A DNA stretch of 64,000 nt from Herpetosiphon geysericola (GTDB lineage Bacteria > Chloroflexota > Chloroflexia > Chloroflexales > Herpetosiphonaceae), in NCBI RefSeq assembly GCF_001306135.1, contig NZ_LGKP01000025.1:62001-126000 (forward strand), given 5' to 3'. The translations under genes were made by a program, and so were the position numbers. Below, in pieces: positions 1-9,036 of the stretch. Under the pieces are notes generated by a model, which saw only the letters and a list, made by a program, of their open reading frames with translations, was not told where the DNA came from and made no database searches. Each line of letters opens with the position of its first letter. Positions within the stretch are counted from its first letter, which is position 1.

Positions 1-640
1 AATAATCCTCATCACCTGGAAATAGCACATCGGTGACGGCAATACTTTCGTTGGTGGTATTGATTGCGGTCAGGCTTTGGTTGGCATCCCAGGTTTGTTG
101 GGCGGCGGCTGGAGTTTTGGGCACGCGCACCTTGCCATCTGCTTGGATATAAAAACCAGTTGTATTGCGCTGCAATGTCCAGCCACAGCAGGGCGTGCTG
201 GCATTCCAAGGCCCCAACTGATAGCCAGGCATGGTCTGATATGGCGCGTATAAACCACCATTGGCTTGCACTAAAGCCCGAATATCGTACTCGCTATTGA
301 TTGCCCAGCCACGGTTTTTGTTGCCTGTCGACCACAATATGCCAGTTGTGATATTGGGCACGTTGGGCAAGCTGTAATCGCTACTGACCAAATAATAGCT
401 ACCCAGATCGCTGTACGAATGGATGGTGCTGGGAATATATTCGTTGGCGACATTGCTTTGGACGGGATAGCTGATGCCTTCAAAACTGACGTTGCCATAG
501 CTGCGAGTGGTGTAGCCCTCGGCGTTGAGCGCAAGTGGCTCGGCGGCGGATACTACTTGGCTCAGCAAGCTCGCCAACAACATGCTTCCAAGGCAACTGA
601 TCAGCAGACCCAAGTGCCAATGCCGATACTTCAGATCCAT
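1..640 (-). CDS. Secreted protein of unknown function, C-terminus cut by window edge
   Basis: An open frame runs from an ATG at 640 to the left edge with no stop, giving about 213 residues. AGGAG lies 8 nt upstream of this ATG; the other ATG at 646 would sit too close to it. The product starts MDLKYRHWHLGLL, followed by a hydrophobic stretch and an AEPLA-like cleavage region near residue 30, a typical Sec signal peptide. The mature part is rich in Tyr, Ser, Asn and Gly, with a Cys-Cys pair (STPCCGW), suggesting an extracellular beta-rich domain. I do not recognise the family. An AT-rich palindrome sits just upstream (657-678). Confidence 0.75.
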   Translation of the reverse strand, partial: MDLKYRHWHLGLLISCLGSMLLASLLSQVVSAAEPLALNAEGYTTRSYGNVSFEGISYPVQSNVANEYIPSTIHSYSDLGSYYLVSSDYSLPNVPNITTGILWSTGNKNRGWAINSEYDIRALVQANGGLYAPYQTMPGYQLGPWNASTPCCGWTLQRNTTGFYIQADGKVRVPKTPAAAQQTWDANQSLTAINTTNESIAVTDVLFPGDEDY

Positions 641-656
641 CAGCATAACTCCTAAA

Positions 657-678
657 TTAATTAAATAATTTTAATTAA
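657..678. promoter_or_regulatory. AT-rich perfect palindrome upstream of secreted-protein gene
   Basis: TTAATTAAA and its exact reverse complement TTTAATTAA are separated by TAAT. The site lies 17 nt upstream of the start at 640, so it could be an operator. A pure A/T palindrome can also arise by composition, so this is weak evidence. Confidence 0.3.
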
Positions 679-1357
679 TCATAGCGATGCTAAGCAACTT
701 ATTTCAATGACTAAAAGAAGCTAGATTTTGCGAAGTTAGCAAAAGAAGTATTGGAATGCTGAAAGTGTGCCAAGCGTTGGCCGAAAGTGGCACTTGCAGA
801 ATTTGCGAGGAATCGCTAGAATTGCGGCGGATAGATTGGAAATTCATCAAGCCTTAGTGGGCAATCACGCCTGATCACTCCTTGCAACGCCCACCAATTA
901 TATCCTTCCTGGTAGCAACATCCGAGTTCAACCAGATTAATGTAGATCCTTGCATATTTGTGGATTTGGTGGCGTAGCTTTTGCTTAACGACCAGCATTC
1001 TACAAGCCTATTAATCTGCTCGATCATTAAGCATTATTACTTATTGTTTGCGATGAATCATCAATAGTTGCTATGATTAAACTACTGTTGATTAATTGTT
1101 GCATACGAGCGTTCTCATTTGTAAAAAGATTCATTTAATCACAAATGTTAACGCTAAATAATTAAACTAGGCTAATGATTAACAAAATTAGAACTTATTT
1201 AATTATTGAAGGCAGCTAAAAAGGTTGTGCAAGCACAAATGGTTTGGATGATCGCTATACGTCAGAATCAATTAGTCTGGATGCATACTGATTATCTTTA
1301 TGACCCATCGCATCCATTGTTTGTTGGATGACGAACATAAGATAAGAAAGGATTTCA
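679..1357. other. AT-rich intergenic region without recognisable gene
   Basis: This stretch separates the divergent secreted-protein and sigma-factor genes. It is clearly more AT-rich than its surroundings and presumably holds both promoters. A 60-codon frame on the minus strand at 816-998 has no ribosome binding site and no family features, so I do not call it. No RNA gene or repeat was recognised. Confidence 0.5.
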
Positions 1358-1978
1358 GTGGCAAATCAACCAGCTTCTCAGACGGCACGGGCCGTGGCAT
1401 CAGGTGATCAGGCTGATTTAGTGTTGGCTGCGCAGCTAGCCGCAGGCAACACGCAAGCCTTAGAAACATTGTATGAGCGTTATGCACGACCAATTTTTTC
1501 GTTGGCACTCCGGATTTTAGGCAATGAAGCCGATGCCGAAGAAGTAATGCAAGATGTTCTCGAACGAGTTTGGCGCTATTCAGGGAGCTTCGACGCACAA
1601 CGAGGCCGTTTTGGCTCATGGGTTTTAGGGATGACCCATCACGTCGCAATTGATGCAGTTCGCAAACGCAGCCGACGGCCTCAAGCTGTCGATGCTGAAG
1701 CCAGCGAACTCATGCTCGGCCTCATTTCCGACCCAAACCAACCTGATATGACCGATCAAGCCATCCAGCATGAACAAGCTGGACAGGTTCGTGATGCCTT
1801 GCGTAGTTTGCCCGAATCCCAACAACAAGCAATTGAATTGGCATTTTTTCGTGGTTTGAGCCACTTGGAGATTGCCGCAACAACAGGTGAACCTTTAGGG
1901 ACGGTCAAAACCCGCATTCGTCGGGGCATGGAGCGGCTACGCGCCGTTCTCTCCAAAACAGGGGTATTCAATGACTGA
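1358..1978 (+). CDS. ECF-family RNA polymerase sigma factor
   Basis: A 206-residue sigma-70 family protein of the extracytoplasmic-function class. Region 2 is seen at about 30-95 (TLYERYARPIFSLALRIL, DAEEVMQDVLERVW, RFGSWVLGMTHHVAIDAVRKR) and region 4 at about 145-200 (LRSLPESQQQAIELAFF, SHLEIAATTGEPLGTVKTRIRRG, the helix-turn-helix). The start is a GTG preceded by AAAGGAT. Its last codons overlap the anti-sigma gene by 8 nt, so the two are translationally coupled. By analogy with SigK/RskA pairs it should be held at the membrane until a signal releases it. The target genes are not known. Confidence 0.92.
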   Translation: MANQPASQTARAVASGDQADLVLAAQLAAGNTQALETLYERYARPIFSLALRILGNEADAEEVMQDVLERVWRYSGSFDAQRGRFGSWVLGMTHHVAIDAVRKRSRRPQAVDAEASELMLGLISDPNQPDMTDQAIQHEQAGQVRDALRSLPESQQQAIELAFFRGLSHLEIAATTGEPLGTVKTRIRRGMERLRAVLSKTGVFND

Positions 1979-2750
1979 CCATCGTGATGAACTTATCGAA
2001 TTGTATGCACTTGGTGCTCTGCCTGCTGATGAAGCAGCAGAGGTTGAGGATTATTTGGCCTCAGATAGCCAAGCGCAACAACGTTATTATGAATATCAAC
2101 AAGTTGCCCAGGCCTTGCGCTGGAGCGTCGAGCAGCACGAGCCGCCTGAAGGGGCGTATGAGCGTTTTCGCGAGCGTTTAGCCAAGCCCTCAAATGTGGT
2201 GGCAAGCAAGCCAACAGCCAAGCCTGTCAAGCGTCAATCGTGGTTGGCTAGCCTCTTTGGCCGCCGCTACTATTTAATTGCAACCGCGCTTACTATTTTT
2301 CTTGTACTGTTAGCCGGGTTGGGTGGGCGCATCTGGCAATTGCAAAATGAAGTTGCCAGCTTGCAGCCATTGATTGCCCAAAATCAACAATTAACTGAGC
2401 TGCTTGCCAAATCGGGCACGCAATTGGTGCCCTTGGCCGATACTGGCACGGGCATGGCTGGCGGCTCAATCAATATTATCGTTAATCCCCAAACTGGCCA
2501 AAGCTATCTCAGCGCCAGCCATCTGCCGCCCTTGGCTGCCAACCAAAGCTACCAACTTTGGCTGATTGCTGATGGCACGCCGCAAAGTATGGAGGTGTTT
2601 GATGTCAATACCAGTGGCGATGCCTTGATTTGGATTGAGCGTTTGCCTTCGACTGGCGCCGAAAACTTGCTGGGGATTACGGTCGAGCCAGCTGGCGGCA
2701 GTCAGCAACCAACCTCAAATCCGCTCGCGGTTGGCACTATCGATGCCTAA
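1971..2750 (+). CDS. Anti-sigma factor, RskA type
   Basis: A 259-residue single-pass membrane protein. The N-terminus (LIELYALGALPADEAAEVEDYL) is the sigma-binding helical part typical of RskA/anti-sigma-K factors. A transmembrane helix lies near 100-122 (YYLIATALTIFLVLLAGLGG), followed by a short coiled coil and an extracytoplasmic RskA domain (NIIVNPQTGQSYLSASHLPPLAANQSYQLWLI). No zinc-binding HxxxCxxC motif is present, as in the RskA group. The ATG overlaps the sigma-factor stop and a strong terminator follows, so the two genes form a closed unit. Confidence 0.9.
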   Translation: MTDHRDELIELYALGALPADEAAEVEDYLASDSQAQQRYYEYQQVAQALRWSVEQHEPPEGAYERFRERLAKPSNVVASKPTAKPVKRQSWLASLFGRRYYLIATALTIFLVLLAGLGGRIWQLQNEVASLQPLIAQNQQLTELLAKSGTQLVPLADTGTGMAGGSINIIVNPQTGQSYLSASHLPPLAANQSYQLWLIADGTPQSMEVFDVNTSGDALIWIERLPSTGAENLLGITVEPAGGSQQPTSNPLAVGTIDA

Positions 2751-2757
2751 AATAGCG

Positions 2758-2795
2758 AGCAGCCAGCCATTAACTATGGCTGGCTGCTTTTGTTT
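2758..2795 (+). terminator. Rho-independent terminator after sigma/anti-sigma pair
   Basis: A perfect 13-bp stem (AGCAGCCAGCCAT, loop TAACT, ATGGCTGGCTGCT) is followed by TTTTGTTT. It lies between convergent genes and can also serve purF on the other strand less efficiently. Confidence 0.9.
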
Positions 2796-2798
2796 AAG

Positions 2799-4205
2799 CT
2801 AAACGCTGGTCAGTTCGAAAATTTCCTTGCCTGCTTCGAGAATTGGGAAGGGATACTTGCCAGTGAAGCATGCACCGCAAAAGCCGTTGGCATCGCGGCT
2901 GGTGGCGCGAATCAAGCCTTCCATTGAAAGGTAGGCCAACGAATCAGCACCGATGCTTTCGCAAATTTCGGCCTCGGTTTTGTTGAAGGCAATCAATTCT
3001 GGCTGAGTCGCCATATCAACGCCCATAAAACATGGGTGGCGAATTGGCGGCGCTGAGACTCGCATATGGACTTCGGTGGCGCCAGCTTTGCGCAACAGCT
3101 TGATAATTGGCCCGCTGGTTGTGCCACGTACAATCGTATCATCAATTAAAATCACGCGCTTGCCCGCCAGTACATTGGGCAATGGATTGAGCTTGAGCGC
3201 AACCCCTTGCTGGCGCAACCGTTGGTCGGGTTGAATAAAGGTGCGGCCAATATAGCGATTTTTGATCAAGCCATCGCCATAGGGAATGCCGCTCGCTTGC
3301 GAAAAGCCTAGCGCAGCGGGTAAGGCCGAGTCGGGCACACCGATAACGACATCTGCATCGGCTGGAGCTTCGCGGGCCAACTCGTGGCCCAAACGCATGC
3401 GCACTTCGTGAATCAATTGGCCTTGCAAAAAGCTATCTGGACGCGAGAAATAAATATATTCAAACAAACAAAACGCTTGTTGCGGCGCAGGATGTTTGGC
3501 AATTGTACGTGGGCCATCGCGATCGATTTGCACAACTTCGCCTGGATCGATCTCGCGGATAAATTCAGCGCCAATCGTATCGAAGGCGCACGACTCAGAG
3601 GCAACGACCCAGCCAGCATCGCCAAAACGGCCAAGGCACAAAGGCCGCAAGCCCCAAGGGTCGCGCACGGCGTAGAGCGCATCGCGGGTTAAGACGGTCA
3701 GACAATACGCACCTTCAACACAATTAGTAAAGGCATCGATGCGTTGCGACCAGGTATTGCCTTCAAGGCCAGCAAGTAGCATCGTTGCAACTTCACTATC
3801 GGAAGATGTCATAAGCCCGACCCCACGTTCCATCAGTTGACGGCGCAGCGAACCGGCATTGGTCAGGTTGCCGTTGTGGCCAACTGCCAGTGGGCCAAGC
3901 AACGTATGCATCGTAAATGGTTGGGCATTAATTACTTGTGATGAACCAGTGGTTGAGTAACGGGTATGGCCAATCGCAATGTGACCTTTGAGGTGGCGCA
4001 GTGAACGCTCATCGAAAATCTGCGATACCAAGCCCATTTCTTTGTGGGTATTGATGGTCTTGCCATCGGAAACCGCAATCCCTGCGCTTTCCTGACCACG
4101 GTGCTGCAAAGCGTATAAACTGAAAAATGTGATACGTGCTACATCTTCGTTGGGAGCGTAAATCCCAAAAACGCCGCATTCCTCGTGGGGCGAATCACTG
4201 AACAT
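2799..4205 (-). CDS. purF: Amidophosphoribosyltransferase (PurF)
   Basis: First step of purine synthesis: PRPP plus glutamine to 5-phosphoribosylamine. The 468 residues match the family. An Ntn-hydrolase glutaminase comes first; MFSDSPHEE looks like the cleaved propeptide and C10 (CGVFGIYAP) the N-terminal nucleophile. The phosphoribosyltransferase domain has the PRPP loop VILIDDTIVRGTT. Four cysteines (QQAFCLFEY, RHPCFMG and CGAC near the end) are placed like the ligands of the 4Fe-4S cluster in the Bacillus-type enzyme. The start has AAGGAAGGG upstream. Other pur genes are not adjacent, although a PurD-like gene starts at 63.65 kb. Confidence 0.97.
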   Translation of the reverse strand: MFSDSPHEECGVFGIYAPNEDVARITFFSLYALQHRGQESAGIAVSDGKTINTHKEMGLVSQIFDERSLRHLKGHIAIGHTRYSTTGSSQVINAQPFTMHTLLGPLAVGHNGNLTNAGSLRRQLMERGVGLMTSSDSEVATMLLAGLEGNTWSQRIDAFTNCVEGAYCLTVLTRDALYAVRDPWGLRPLCLGRFGDAGWVVASESCAFDTIGAEFIREIDPGEVVQIDRDGPRTIAKHPAPQQAFCLFEYIYFSRPDSFLQGQLIHEVRMRLGHELAREAPADADVVIGVPDSALPAALGFSQASGIPYGDGLIKNRYIGRTFIQPDQRLRQQGVALKLNPLPNVLAGKRVILIDDTIVRGTTSGPIIKLLRKAGATEVHMRVSAPPIRHPCFMGVDMATQPELIAFNKTEAEICESIGADSLAYLSMEGLIRATSRDANGFCGACFTGKYPFPILEAGKEIFELTSV

Positions 4206-4268
4206 GGTTAGCCCTTCCTTGATTCCAAGCTACGGTTGTCGCCGCGTCGTGCGACGGATCGTGTAAGC

Positions 4269-4274
4269 ATTATA
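4269..4274 (-). promoter_or_regulatory. Probable -10 element of purF
   Basis: TATAAT on the minus strand, preceded by TG, about 64 nt upstream of the purF start. No convincing -35 hexamer is present, so this would act as an extended -10 type promoter. Confidence 0.4.
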
Positions 4275-4341
4275 CAACTGTTCGGCGCTATTCCTCACAT
4301 GATTTACAATGCCAACGAGCTGAAGCTTCAAAGGATTGAGC

Positions 4342-4968
4342 ATGCGCTATTTGTATTGTCATGGCTTTGCGTCGGGGCCGAATTCGCAAAAAGCCCGTTG
4401 GTTTGCCCAGCAATTTGCCGCCCAAGGCCACGAATTAGTGGTTCCCGATTTGAACCGACCTTCGTTTGAACGCTTAACCATTAGTGCCCAAATTGAGTAT
4501 TTACAGCAAATAATTGGCACTTATACTGAGCCATGGTGCTTGCTTGGCTCAAGTTTAGGTGGCTTGGTAGCTTTGCATTCCGCCGCGCGCATGCCCCAAA
4601 TCGAACGCTTGATATTGCTGGCTCCAGCGCTCTATTTTGCCCAAAATCGGCGTTTGATGCTCGGCGAGGCAACGATCGAACAATGGCAAACGAGTGGCTG
4701 GCTTGAATATTACAATTATCGTGATCAGGCTATGCGCTCTGTGCATTATGGCTTGTTGGAAGATGCTGCGGCCTACAACAGCGATAATTTTGAGCGCAGT
4801 ATGCCGATTTTGATTGTGCATGGTACGCAGGACGAAAGCGTAAGCCACGAACAAAGCCAGCGCTTTGCTCAAGCGCGCAGCTATGTAACCCTCCACACGC
4901 CAGCGTGGGATCACGGCATGCTTGGGCATTTGGCCGAGTTGTGGGCTTTGATAGAACAGAGAGCATAG
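4342..4968 (+). CDS. YqiA-like alpha/beta hydrolase
   Basis: A 208-residue serine hydrolase of the small YqiA/esterase group. It begins MRYLYCHGFASGPNSQKARWF (oxyanion region), has the nucleophile elbow GSSLGG with Ser71, an acid residue in VHGTQDESV and the late histidine in WDHGM. The ATG at 4342 is preferred over the in-frame TTG at 4336 because AAGGA ends 6 nt before it. The substrate is unknown; relatives hydrolyse short-chain esters or thioesters. The stop codon lies inside the first unit of an intergenic repeat patch (GAGCATAGAGCATAG). Confidence 0.88.
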   Translation: MRYLYCHGFASGPNSQKARWFAQQFAAQGHELVVPDLNRPSFERLTISAQIEYLQQIIGTYTEPWCLLGSSLGGLVALHSAARMPQIERLILLAPALYFAQNRRLMLGEATIEQWQTSGWLEYYNYRDQAMRSVHYGLLEDAAAYNSDNFERSMPILIVHGTQDESVSHEQSQRFAQARSYVTLHTPAWDHGMLGHLAELWALIEQRA

Positions 4969-5240
4969 AGCATAGAACATAGAGCTTTTTTAACCACGAA
5001 GCGCACGAAGATAAGGCTATTGGCTATGGGCTGGCAGAACATAATCAAATCAATCTGTGCAATCTGTGGCAAAAAATAATCATCATTCGTGCAATTCGTG
5101 GAATTCGTGGCTAAAAAATAAGCCAAAAGCCTATAGCCATACTTCCCTCTGCGCCTCTGCGTTAAATTCCAATCCTGTTTTACCTTTTACTTTCATCCAT
5201 CATAATTCATCCATCATAATTCATCCCTCATCCTTGCTTA
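4961..5240. repeat. Patchwork of short intergenic repeat motifs
   Basis: This gene-free stretch is almost entirely made of motifs found again elsewhere in the window: AGAGCATAGAACATAGAGC (4970s), ACCACGAAGCGCACGAAG (4990s), GGCTATTGGCTATGGGCT, ATTCGTGGAATTCGTGG (5090s), CTCTGCGCCTCTGCGTTAAA (5140s) and CATAATTCATCCATCATAATTCATCC (5200s, interrupted tandem). Similar patches lie at 12.7, 15.7, 20.45, 26.1, 45.15, 47.5, 56.2 and 58.0 kb. No coding role is seen. Confidence 0.8.
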
Positions 5241-5291
5241 AAACAGGCTACAATAATCTTAATCGACTCTTTTTGTGTGAGGCTTTAGCTG

Positions 5292-5756
5292 ATGACAACC
5301 TTGAACGTTGGTGATCTTGCGCCCGAATTTGAACTGCCCGCCGATAATGGCGAAACCATTCGTTTGAGCGATTTTCGCGGTAAGCGGGTGGTGCTCTATT
5401 TTTATCCCAAAGATGATACTCCAGGCTGCACAACCCAAGCCTGTGGTTTTCGCGATGCCTATCCCCAAATCGAAGAGCGGAATGCGGTGGTGATTGGGGT
5501 CAGCCCTGATTCGGTGGCCTCGCACCAAAAATTCAAAACCAAGTTTGATCTGCCGTTTTTATTGGTTGCCGACGAAAACCATAGCTTGGCCGAAGCCTAT
5601 GGCGTTTGGGGCGAAAAATCGATGTATGGCAAAAAATATATGGGCGTAACGCGTTCGCACTTTATCATCGACGAAAACGGCTATTTACTCGATGTGCAAG
5701 GCAAAATCAGCCCCGCCGATAGCGTCAGCGGCGCGTTAAAGTTGCTCAATAAATAG
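5292..5756 (+). CDS. bcp: Peroxiredoxin, BCP/PrxQ type
   Basis: A 154-residue thioredoxin-fold peroxidase that reduces hydrogen and organic peroxides with thioredoxin. The peroxidatic C46 and resolving C51 sit in the motif [17 protein letters not shown], the atypical two-cysteine arrangement of BCP. The conserved SPDS (residues about 71-74) and the C-terminal [11 protein letters not shown] strand fit the family, as does the length. No partner gene is adjacent; it appears monocistronic. Confidence 0.96.
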   Translation: MTTLNVGDLAPEFELPADNGETIRLSDFRGKRVVLYFYPKDDTPGCTTQACGFRDAYPQIEERNAVVIGVSPDSVASHQKFKTKFDLPFLLVADENHSLAEAYGVWGEKSMYGKKYMGVTRSHFIIDENGYLLDVQGKISPADSVSGALKLLNK

Positions 5757-5830
5757 GTTGTGATGGTGGTTTTTTTGCTCCTAACCACAGCATGGTAGGC
5801 TCATCAAATGCTGTTTGACTGCCACCAAAT

Positions 5831-5896
5831 GTCATTTAGGGGGGGCAGGGGGCTGAAAACCCCCTGCGTTTCCCGCCTTGAGGCGGGACGGAAGGG
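5831..5896 (+). repeat. Double-hairpin intergenic element, copy 1
   Basis: A 66-nt element whose second copy is at 56411-56476. Hairpin 1 has an 8-bp perfect stem GCAGGGGG/CCCCCTGC around CTGAAAA; then GCGTTT; hairpin 2 is CCCGCCT/AGGCGGG with a tiny loop; the end is ACGGAAGGGT. It lies in the 295-nt gap between bcp and a lipoprotein gene. It could be a mobile REP-like repeat or a structured RNA element. Confidence 0.65.
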
Positions 5897-5987
5897 TAGT
5901 GACTACTACTAGATTCCGAGCTTCAACCCATTGTTGAAAACCCACCTTGAGAAGTAATGGGTTCATTGCAGCATCACTTAGTCATCA

Positions 5988-6016
5988 TTGTTAAGGCGCT
6001 TCTGGCCTGCTAGAGT
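5988..6016 (+). promoter_or_regulatory. Probable promoter of the lipoprotein/ATP-grasp/rnhA run
   Basis: TTGTTA and TAGAGT are separated by 17 nt, ending 35 nt before the lipoprotein start. Both hexamers are imperfect matches to the housekeeping consensus. Confidence 0.4.
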
Positions 6017-6051
6017 ACAATCTGAGACCTCAGCAACTACGAGGAGATTGG

Positions 6052-8196
6052 ATGCTACTGATTGTTCGGCTGAGCCTATGTGTATGCTTGATTCTAGGAT
6101 TAACCGCTTGCACTGCAACCAACTCAAACCCAACTCCACCAATTTTAGCCCCTAGTGCCACCCCAACTCCGCTAACAACCGCTGAATTACTGCTGAGCGC
6201 TGAGCCAAGCGATTTTTGTCCTAAGCCAGCAACTCGTGGTTGTGGCAAGCCCTTGGCTGTATTGATCGCCGATTATCTCCAGCGTAATCCAACCGATCCT
6301 CAAGCATTGGCACTTTGGCGCCGCATTATCAGCTTGGGCCAGCCCACCATGGAGCTTGGCGCCGACGATCCGCAGGCTTTCGACGTTACGTGGGCCTTTG
6401 ATGGCTGGGCACAAGCAGAATTTTTGGCCCTCGATCTACCTCATGAGCTTGCACCAACCCCGCCAGCAGCTTTGGAAATTGGCAAACTCATGATTATATC
6501 CACCAATTTGGATGGTGATTCAAACCAAGATTATCTGCTTAGCGGATCAATTTCTGGTTCGCCAAACTCTATCGGTCAACTCCGCTGGGTGCACTGGCAG
6601 CAAGATTCATGGCTCGGCGAACATGTGCTGAGCTACGCCAATGATTACGGCGCGCAAATTCAGCTTGGCGATGTAACTGGCGATGCTGAGCCAGAGTTAT
6701 TCGTTCGCTCAAGCCATTGTGGCTCGGCTTGTTCAGGTCAGTTGTACGGCTGGACATGGCAAGCTGGCAGGCCACAAGCCTTATTTCCAGTTGGGGCCAA
6801 TACCAGTGATCTGAGCATCACGCCCATTGATGGCAAACTAAGCATCAGCAGCGCGGATGTACGCTATGCGTTTGATGGGCAATATTTGGCGCCTACTGAG
6901 CTTGCTGCACCATCCGGCCCTTTTTCAAACACAATTGGCGCCCAGCTACGCTATGCTCACGGCTTGACCTTGCTTGGGCGCTTTGATCAAGCAATCGCGC
7001 AGCTTGAACAGGCAGCAGCCCTATCCGATGGCAGCGCTGAGTATGGTCATAATCAAACCTTGAAGGATGCACGGCCAATTGTGCTATTTCGAATTGGGAT
7101 TATTCAGCTGCTCAAGCACGATCACGTGGCGGCGCAAGCAGCTTGGCATAGACTTTTAGCGCGTTTTCCTCAATCCTTCGCGGCAACGGTGGTGCAGGAT
7201 TTTAAGCTTACGCGCTTCAACGGCTCGATCAGCCAATGGTGCGAATTGCTGGCCGCCGAACGCCCATCGATTATGCAAGGCTATCAACGCGAAATGCTTG
7301 ATCGCTCTCCTTTCAACGAATTCGATTGGCTGCCACTTTGCCACCCACGGACGTTGCTACCGCTCCAAATCTGGAATCATGCCGTGCCGTTGGCCGAGCA
7401 GTTTACGGCGCTCGGCTTACCATGGCAATCACTCAGTGAAAACTACGATTTAAATGGCGATGGCCGCAACGATCCACTGGGAGTTGTTGATTGGCTTGGG
7501 ATCTATACGCCGTGGGTTTTTATGACGACTGAGGCTGGCTATCAGCCGTTGTATGCCAACCAACCGTGGCCCAATGCCAAAGCTCTGTCCAGTTTGAGCG
7601 ATCCTGATTATTTTTTCAGCCGCCCAAATACGGTATCGATCACCGATTTGGATGCTGATGGTGCACCAGAATGGCTGTTTGAGTATCGTGATCATTTTTC
7701 ATTGCTCGCATGGTCTCATGGACGTTTTTGGCAGAACAAAGTTGCACTGTATCAAGGAACGAGCTTCTACACAGCTACATTGAGGTTAGCCCCACAACCT
7801 GATGGAACGCAGCGACTCAGCGCTGAGTATTTGCCGAATGCTGCTGGTCAGCAGCCAGAACTCAACCACGTTGAATATGATTTGCGCGCTGGAACGCTGA
7901 TTCAGCAGGTTCCAGTACCAATCAATCTCAATAATGGTTTTAGTTATGAGCGCTACGATCCATCGATCTCCACATTGTATGCGGCTTTGTTTGGCAACAA
8001 TGATCCAGCACTTGCACTCGAAATAGTGGTGTTGCTTGAGCCACAAAACATCTGGTCACAGCACGAACAACTGGTTTTACACGCGTTGGCGTTGGAGTAC
8101 AATGGTCAAGCTGCCGAAGCCCAGCGCTTGCTGCAGAGCGTTGCCAACGCCAGTGAAACGACTGGCTGGTCGCGCTTTGCTCAGCAACGCCGCTAA
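6052..8196 (+). CDS. Lipoprotein with TPR-like and DxNGDG-type calcium-loop segments
   Basis: A 714-residue protein with GAGGAG 6 nt before its ATG. The signal sequence ends in the lipobox LTAC, with Cys20 the lipidated residue, then a Thr/Pro-rich linker. Several aspartate-rich loops (NLDGDSNQDY, DVTGDAEPELF, DLNGDGRNDP, DLDADGAPEW) resemble the repeats of FG-GAP/VCBS propellers. The middle part (about 300-390; YAHGLTLLGRFDQAIAQLEQAAAL) and the C-terminus (ALALEYNGQAAEAQRLLQ) look like tetratricopeptide helices. It is an outward-facing lipoprotein of unknown role. The ATP-grasp gene begins 20 nt later, so they are probably cotranscribed. Confidence 0.8.
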   Translation: MLLIVRLSLCVCLILGLTACTATNSNPTPPILAPSATPTPLTTAELLLSAEPSDFCPKPATRGCGKPLAVLIADYLQRNPTDPQALALWRRIISLGQPTMELGADDPQAFDVTWAFDGWAQAEFLALDLPHELAPTPPAALEIGKLMIISTNLDGDSNQDYLLSGSISGSPNSIGQLRWVHWQQDSWLGEHVLSYANDYGAQIQLGDVTGDAEPELFVRSSHCGSACSGQLYGWTWQAGRPQALFPVGANTSDLSITPIDGKLSISSADVRYAFDGQYLAPTELAAPSGPFSNTIGAQLRYAHGLTLLGRFDQAIAQLEQAAALSDGSAEYGHNQTLKDARPIVLFRIGIIQLLKHDHVAAQAAWHRLLARFPQSFAATVVQDFKLTRFNGSISQWCELLAAERPSIMQGYQREMLDRSPFNEFDWLPLCHPRTLLPLQIWNHAVPLAEQFTALGLPWQSLSENYDLNGDGRNDPLGVVDWLGIYTPWVFMTTEAGYQPLYANQPWPNAKALSSLSDPDYFFSRPNTVSITDLDADGAPEWLFEYRDHFSLLAWSHGRFWQNKVALYQGTSFYTATLRLAPQPDGTQRLSAEYLPNAAGQQPELNHVEYDLRAGTLIQQVPVPINLNNGFSYERYDPSISTLYAALFGNNDPALALEIVVLLEPQNIWSQHEQLVLHALALEYNGQAAEAQRLLQSVANASETTGWSRFAQQRR

Positions 8197-8216
8197 ACAA
8201 GTTCAGGAGCATTGCT

Positions 8217-9029
8217 GTGTCGATTGTGGTGATTCACGGCGAAAGCGATTGGTCAGATTATTTGACTGGCTACGACGTTGTTCAATGTCGCTTAAACCAA
8301 ACTAAATGGCTAGTTCAGGATAATCAGGTTTGGGCATTTAGCGAAAAGCGGCGAATTCAGGTTGAGGCTGTATTGTGGCGTTTAGGTGCAGTTCGCCCAG
8401 AACCACACCAGCAAAGGCTTTTGGCGCTGCTCGATTTTGCTGCGATTCCATGCGTCAATCCAACCAATGTTCTGCTAGCGTGTTATGATCGTTTGGCGAT
8501 GCTCGCCATGCTCAAACGCTTGGGCTTGCCAGTCTTGCCCCAAACCATTAGCTTAGGCGATGGCTTGATTGAGCGAATTCAGCCAGCTTTGCCTGTTGTC
8601 GCCAAGATTGGCAGTTATCATGCTGGCTACGGCAAAATGCGGATTCAAACTGCTGAACAATGGGCCGAATTTTGTGATTTAAGTTTTGTTAGCCCCGATT
8701 ATTGCAGCACCGAGCCGTATATTGAATATGTGCGTGATATTCGCTGTTTGTTGATTGGTGACCAATATTGGGTTATGCAACGGCGGAGCAGTGGTTGGCG
8801 GGCCAATGTCGCAACCAATGCCTACCAATTGATCGAGCCGCCAGCCGAAATTTTGGAATATAGTCAACGGGTGATGCTGCAACTCAAGGCTGACATTCTT
8901 GGCATTGATTTCATTAAAGATCAACAGGGCAAGTTTTGGGTGTTAGAATGCAATGAAATCCCCGGCTTGGCTGGATTTCCCGAGGCTGCCCGTGCATTGT
9001 TGGCAGCTCGTTTGCTCAATAAATTATGA
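8217..9029 (+). CDS. ATP-grasp ligase-like protein (RimK-like)
   Basis: A 270-residue protein starting at GTG with AGGAG 7 nt upstream. Features of the ATP-grasp fold are visible: an N-terminal Rossmann-like part, the ATP-binding strand LPVVAKIGSYHAGYGKMRI, the YIEYVRDIRCLLIGDQYWVMQR region, and the metal-binding end ILGIDFIKDQQGKFWVLECNEIPGL with the E and N ligands. Relatives join an amino group to a carboxylate (RimK, glutathione synthetase) or modify peptides; the substrate cannot be told here. Unlike RimK it is short at the N-terminus. It sits between a lipoprotein and rnhA, 7 nt upstream of the latter. Confidence 0.8.
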   Translation: MSIVVIHGESDWSDYLTGYDVVQCRLNQTKWLVQDNQVWAFSEKRRIQVEAVLWRLGAVRPEPHQQRLLALLDFAAIPCVNPTNVLLACYDRLAMLAMLKRLGLPVLPQTISLGDGLIERIQPALPVVAKIGSYHAGYGKMRIQTAEQWAEFCDLSFVSPDYCSTEPYIEYVRDIRCLLIGDQYWVMQRRSSGWRANVATNAYQLIEPPAEILEYSQRVMLQLKADILGIDFIKDQQGKFWVLECNEIPGLAGFPEAARALLAARLLNKL

Positions 9030-9036
9030 GGATTGT

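Noticed and set aside
816-998. 60-codon frame on the minus strand in the AT-rich gap
   Set aside because: No ribosome site, no recognisable family, and composition typical of non-coding DNA.
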